Assembly (NCBI GenBank): GCA_054601695.1
Contig: BAAHQB010000270.1
Location: forward strand, 186,001 to 250,000
Direction: 5' to 3'
Length of the DNA: 64,000 bases
Origin: Amorphochlora amoebiformis
Lineage: Eukaryota > Cercozoa > Chlorarachniophyceae
Shown here: piece after piece, positions 61,939 through 64,000 of the stretch
How the letters are laid out: each line of letters opens with the position of its first letter
How positions within the stretch are numbered: position 1 is the stretch's first letter
Made by a program: the position numbers and the translations under genes
Notes under the pieces: model-generated
Told to the model about the DNA's origin: nothing
The model's database searches: none
The model's input: only the letters and a program-made list of their open reading frames with translations

Positions 61939-61997
61939 TAGAACCATCAGATGCGCATATAAAGAAATATACTATATGTAATATATATATATACATA

Positions 61998-62045
<48 letters not shown>

Positions 62046-62240
62046 TTAAAGTACCTCCACCATCGCCTTATTCTCTTTAGCATCCATTCGACTTGAAGGA
62101 AGAGCTAACCCATAGTTACAAGATCAGAGTAAGGTTAAGTCAAAAGTATAAAAATAAACACGTATGAATGCAGAAAGGGGGCATAAATGCTCTATGACCC
62201 AAGAGAAGAGGAAATTCTACACAGACCACTAAGGCCTAAT
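61530..62240. other. Unresolved region upstream of the AAGAB-like gene
   Basis: G-rich and A-rich unique sequence (61560-61780), TA tracts and a short CT tract (61855-61890). A plus frame 61547-61888 has a hydrophobic stretch (MMIYVLSTFIIVHIF) but ends in repeat. A minus island 62083-62052 ([16 protein letters not shown], donor GTACTT) is exon-like and phase-compatible with 61529. Confidence 0.4.
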
Positions 62241-62243
62241 ATT

Positions 62244-62745
62244 CGAAAGAAAGAATGTGATTGCGATTCATCAAGTAATCTGTTGAAGAAGGTGTCGCAG
62301 AGAGTCGGAAAGGTATGAAATACAGCGAAATGGAGACGAAATAATATGAGAACTGCAACATTTTCCCGAAGAATCCTCCAGATTGATGGATTTTTCGCGA
62401 GAAGGGGCTTCTACAGTTCAAACCACTTTCCGAATGTAAAAACTATAGAGAAAGGAGGATTCGAAGAGAGGAAGATCGAGAAAAAAATAAGCCCCAAAAA
62501 TGATACCCTCGCACATTCCCGCGAAAACCCTCCGTTCCAAGGAATTCTGCAAGAAAGAGCTCAAAGAGCATCTCCTTCTTCTGGAATATAGAGTAGAGCA
62601 GATGGAGGATCAAGGGGAGGGGAGAGACGCCAAATGGAGAGAAATGCGGGAAGAAATTATGACGAGATGTGTTCCAATCGCGAAAACCTCCTTCCAGCGT
62701 CAACATTTATCGCCAAAAAATATATATATACTAATGCGAAGGTAG
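62244..62745 (+). CDS. Gene K: coiled-coil protein fragment
   Basis: An exon-like island at about 62244-62312 (KKECDCDSSSNLLKKVSQRV, donor GGAAAG|GTATGA) and an open frame 62500-62745 starting at an ATG (MIPSHIPAKTLRSKEFCKKE, then LKEHLLLLEYRVEQMED and WREMREEIMTRC). The second is strongly helical and charged. Other plus frames across 62346-62900 are also open, so a splice inside the region is likely. I recognise no family. It lies just upstream of gene L. Confidence 0.45.
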
Positions 62746-62941
62746 AAGGAAAGACCTTCCGCAATGAACTTTTTCCCGACATTGCTCCCTCCAATCAGGA
62801 GAACGGTATTCGTCGCCATGCTGATAGCCTCTCGCAACCGAGAAATGTCACTGTGACCCGTCACGCTGTTACACTGCCGATACACACCGTTGAGTCACGC
62901 TGAACACGTGTCACAAGACACGTGCGCTCCAAGTTGGCGCC

Positions 62942-63152
62942 ATGACACCCCTTTACATAGGGATAAAACTGGACCCAGGGAGCTTAGGGGTGGTATACAA
63001 GGCAAATGGTGTGACGAGAATTTGGCGCGTAGACGTTCGAATTTCGAAATTTGCGTCAGGTTTGCGATTTTTCTCAATTTCTCGGCTTTTGTTTGGGGGT
63101 GGGGTGGGGCTGGAGCGTTACATGTGCATACGTATGTGCGCGTGACTATTGA
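62942..63152 (+). CDS. Gene L: first exon, possibly CEP19-like
   Basis: An ATG at 62942 opens MTPLYIGIKLDPGSLGVVYK, then ANGVTRIWRVDVR and SKFASGLRF. The order GIK-x-D-P-x4-VVY, a basic stretch, R-x-VR and SKF resembles the N-terminus of centrosomal protein CEP19, a ciliary-base protein (from memory, not searched). A donor GTTCGA after GAC, or a later one, probably ends the exon; the frame otherwise runs into G-rich repeat to about 63145. Upstream, 62905-62930 has two CACGTG motifs in an inverted arrangement (ACACGTGTCACAAGACACGTG). Confidence 0.4.
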
Positions 63153-63169
63153 TGTGGACGGATAGAGAG

Positions 63170-63343
63170 GGAGAGAATTTACACACATGCACACACACAC
63201 GCACATCAAGCGATCGAGAGAGGGAGAGGGTGAGAGGGTGAGGGGGGGGGGGGGGGGGGGGAGAGAAGGAGAGAGAGAGGGTGAGAGAGAGAGAGAGAGA
63301 AAGAGAAAGATGTGAGAAGAGAAGGGGTGAGAGATAAGAGAGG

Positions 63344-63345
<2 letters not shown>
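63170..63345. repeat. CA, GA and poly-G tract
   Basis: CACACGCACA repeats, then GAGAGGGAGAGGGTGAG with a run of 22 G (63241-63262), then GAGA. Probably intronic. Confidence 0.85.
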
Positions 63346-63387
<42 letters not shown>

Positions 63388-63473
63388 CATATATTTAAAA
63401 CATATATTATATATTTTTATATACATGGAGTGTTATATTGTGTTAATATATTTATGCATGTACATTTACGTTT

Positions 63474-63569
<96 letters not shown>

Positions 63570-63571
63570 TA

Positions 63572-63604
<33 letters not shown>

Positions 63605-63642
63605 TATATGTATACATATATATATATATATATTATATCTAG

Positions 63643-63673
<31 letters not shown>

Positions 63674-63759
63674 TGTATGTATATATAAAATATAAAACAA
63701 ACATATATACATATATATGGATATTATATATTTATATATATATATATATATATATATAG

Positions 63760-63835
63760 CGAGCAAAGTGGAAGATATTTGGTTTCGCTCAAGGCGAATA
63801 TTTCGGCATATCTTACACAGATATCTACCTCACAG
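63760..63835 (+). CDS. Internal exon, gene continues beyond the window
   Basis: Between a TATAG acceptor and ACAG|GTACTA lies [20 protein letters not shown] then DIYLT. Phase 0 in, phase 1 out. The peptide is well formed, rich in aromatic residues and glycine. It may belong to gene L or another plus-strand gene. A short copy of its end (GGATATCTTACCCAGATAT, 63874-63892) follows in the intron. Confidence 0.55.
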
Positions 63836-63839
<4 letters not shown>

Positions 63840-63875
<36 letters not shown>

Positions 63876-63931
63876 ATATCTTACCCAGATATATATATAT
63901 ATAAATATTATATATATATAAAAAGAAAAAA

Positions 63932-64000
<69 letters not shown>
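63840..64000. repeat. TA microsatellite to the right edge
   Basis: TA-rich sequence with one A-rich interruption (63920-63935). No gene content. Confidence 0.9.

Overview
The window is nuclear DNA of a eukaryote and is dominated by simple sequence. Most bases lie in (TA)n-type microsatellites with TATG/TACA variants, in interstitial telomere-type repeats (TTAGGG/CCCTAA in both orientations), and in GA/CT-rich tracts and short minisatellites. Nearly every long open frame is a by-product of these repeats: YIYI from TA, NPNP or LGLG from TTAGGG, SLSL or RERE from GA/CT. I see no prokaryotic gene organisation, rRNA, tRNA or CRISPR array. The telomere-type repeat, spliceosomal introns, C2H2 zinc fingers, an AAGAB/p34-like protein and a possible CEP19-like protein point to a flagellated or ciliated protist or an early-branching opisthokont. 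I cannot name the organism.

Real coding sequence sits in tiny exons (about 12-130 nt, one of 352 nt) separated by introns made almost wholly of microsatellite or telomere-type repeat. I found them by reading short non-repetitive islands on both strands, requiring AG/GT borders, and checking that reading phase carries from one island to the next. In several genes every junction I could test fits. Order: gene A (-, 378-4185) and gene B (+, 4291-10359), divergent from a roughly 105-bp promoter gap; an acidic exon (-, 11600-11710); coiled-coil gene C (+, about 12382-22369); a C2H2 zinc-finger gene (-, 33305 to 24907); gene E (+, 34562-43793), twelve phase-consistent exons of a conserved family of unknown function; a small + gene (45501-46941) and gene F (+, 47760-48827) ending in a PIP-box-like motif; gene G (-, 52740 to 49425); gene H (-, 56819 to about 53247) with an SH3/KOW-like NG-R-G module; an AAGAB/p34-like gene (-, 61529 to 57173); genes K and L (+, 62244 to beyond the right edge).

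The most unusual feature is a recurrent architecture. Tandem partial copies of an exon edge, each carrying the splice donor or acceptor, are spread through the neighbouring intron between TA tracts. Donor-edge copies lie downstream of the true exon and acceptor-edge copies lie upstream, on both strands and in almost every gene. Telomere-type repeats also directly supply splice sites (GTAACCC or GTTAGGG donors, CTAACCCTAG acceptors) and even stop codons. A roughly 45-65-bp element with a palindromic core occurs about a dozen times, always inside telomere-type arrays and always in the same orientation relative to the G-rich strand.

Limits: exon calls rest on reading alone. Phase agreement is strong evidence within a gene, but first exons, some internal junctions and gene boundaries stay open, as stated in each entry.
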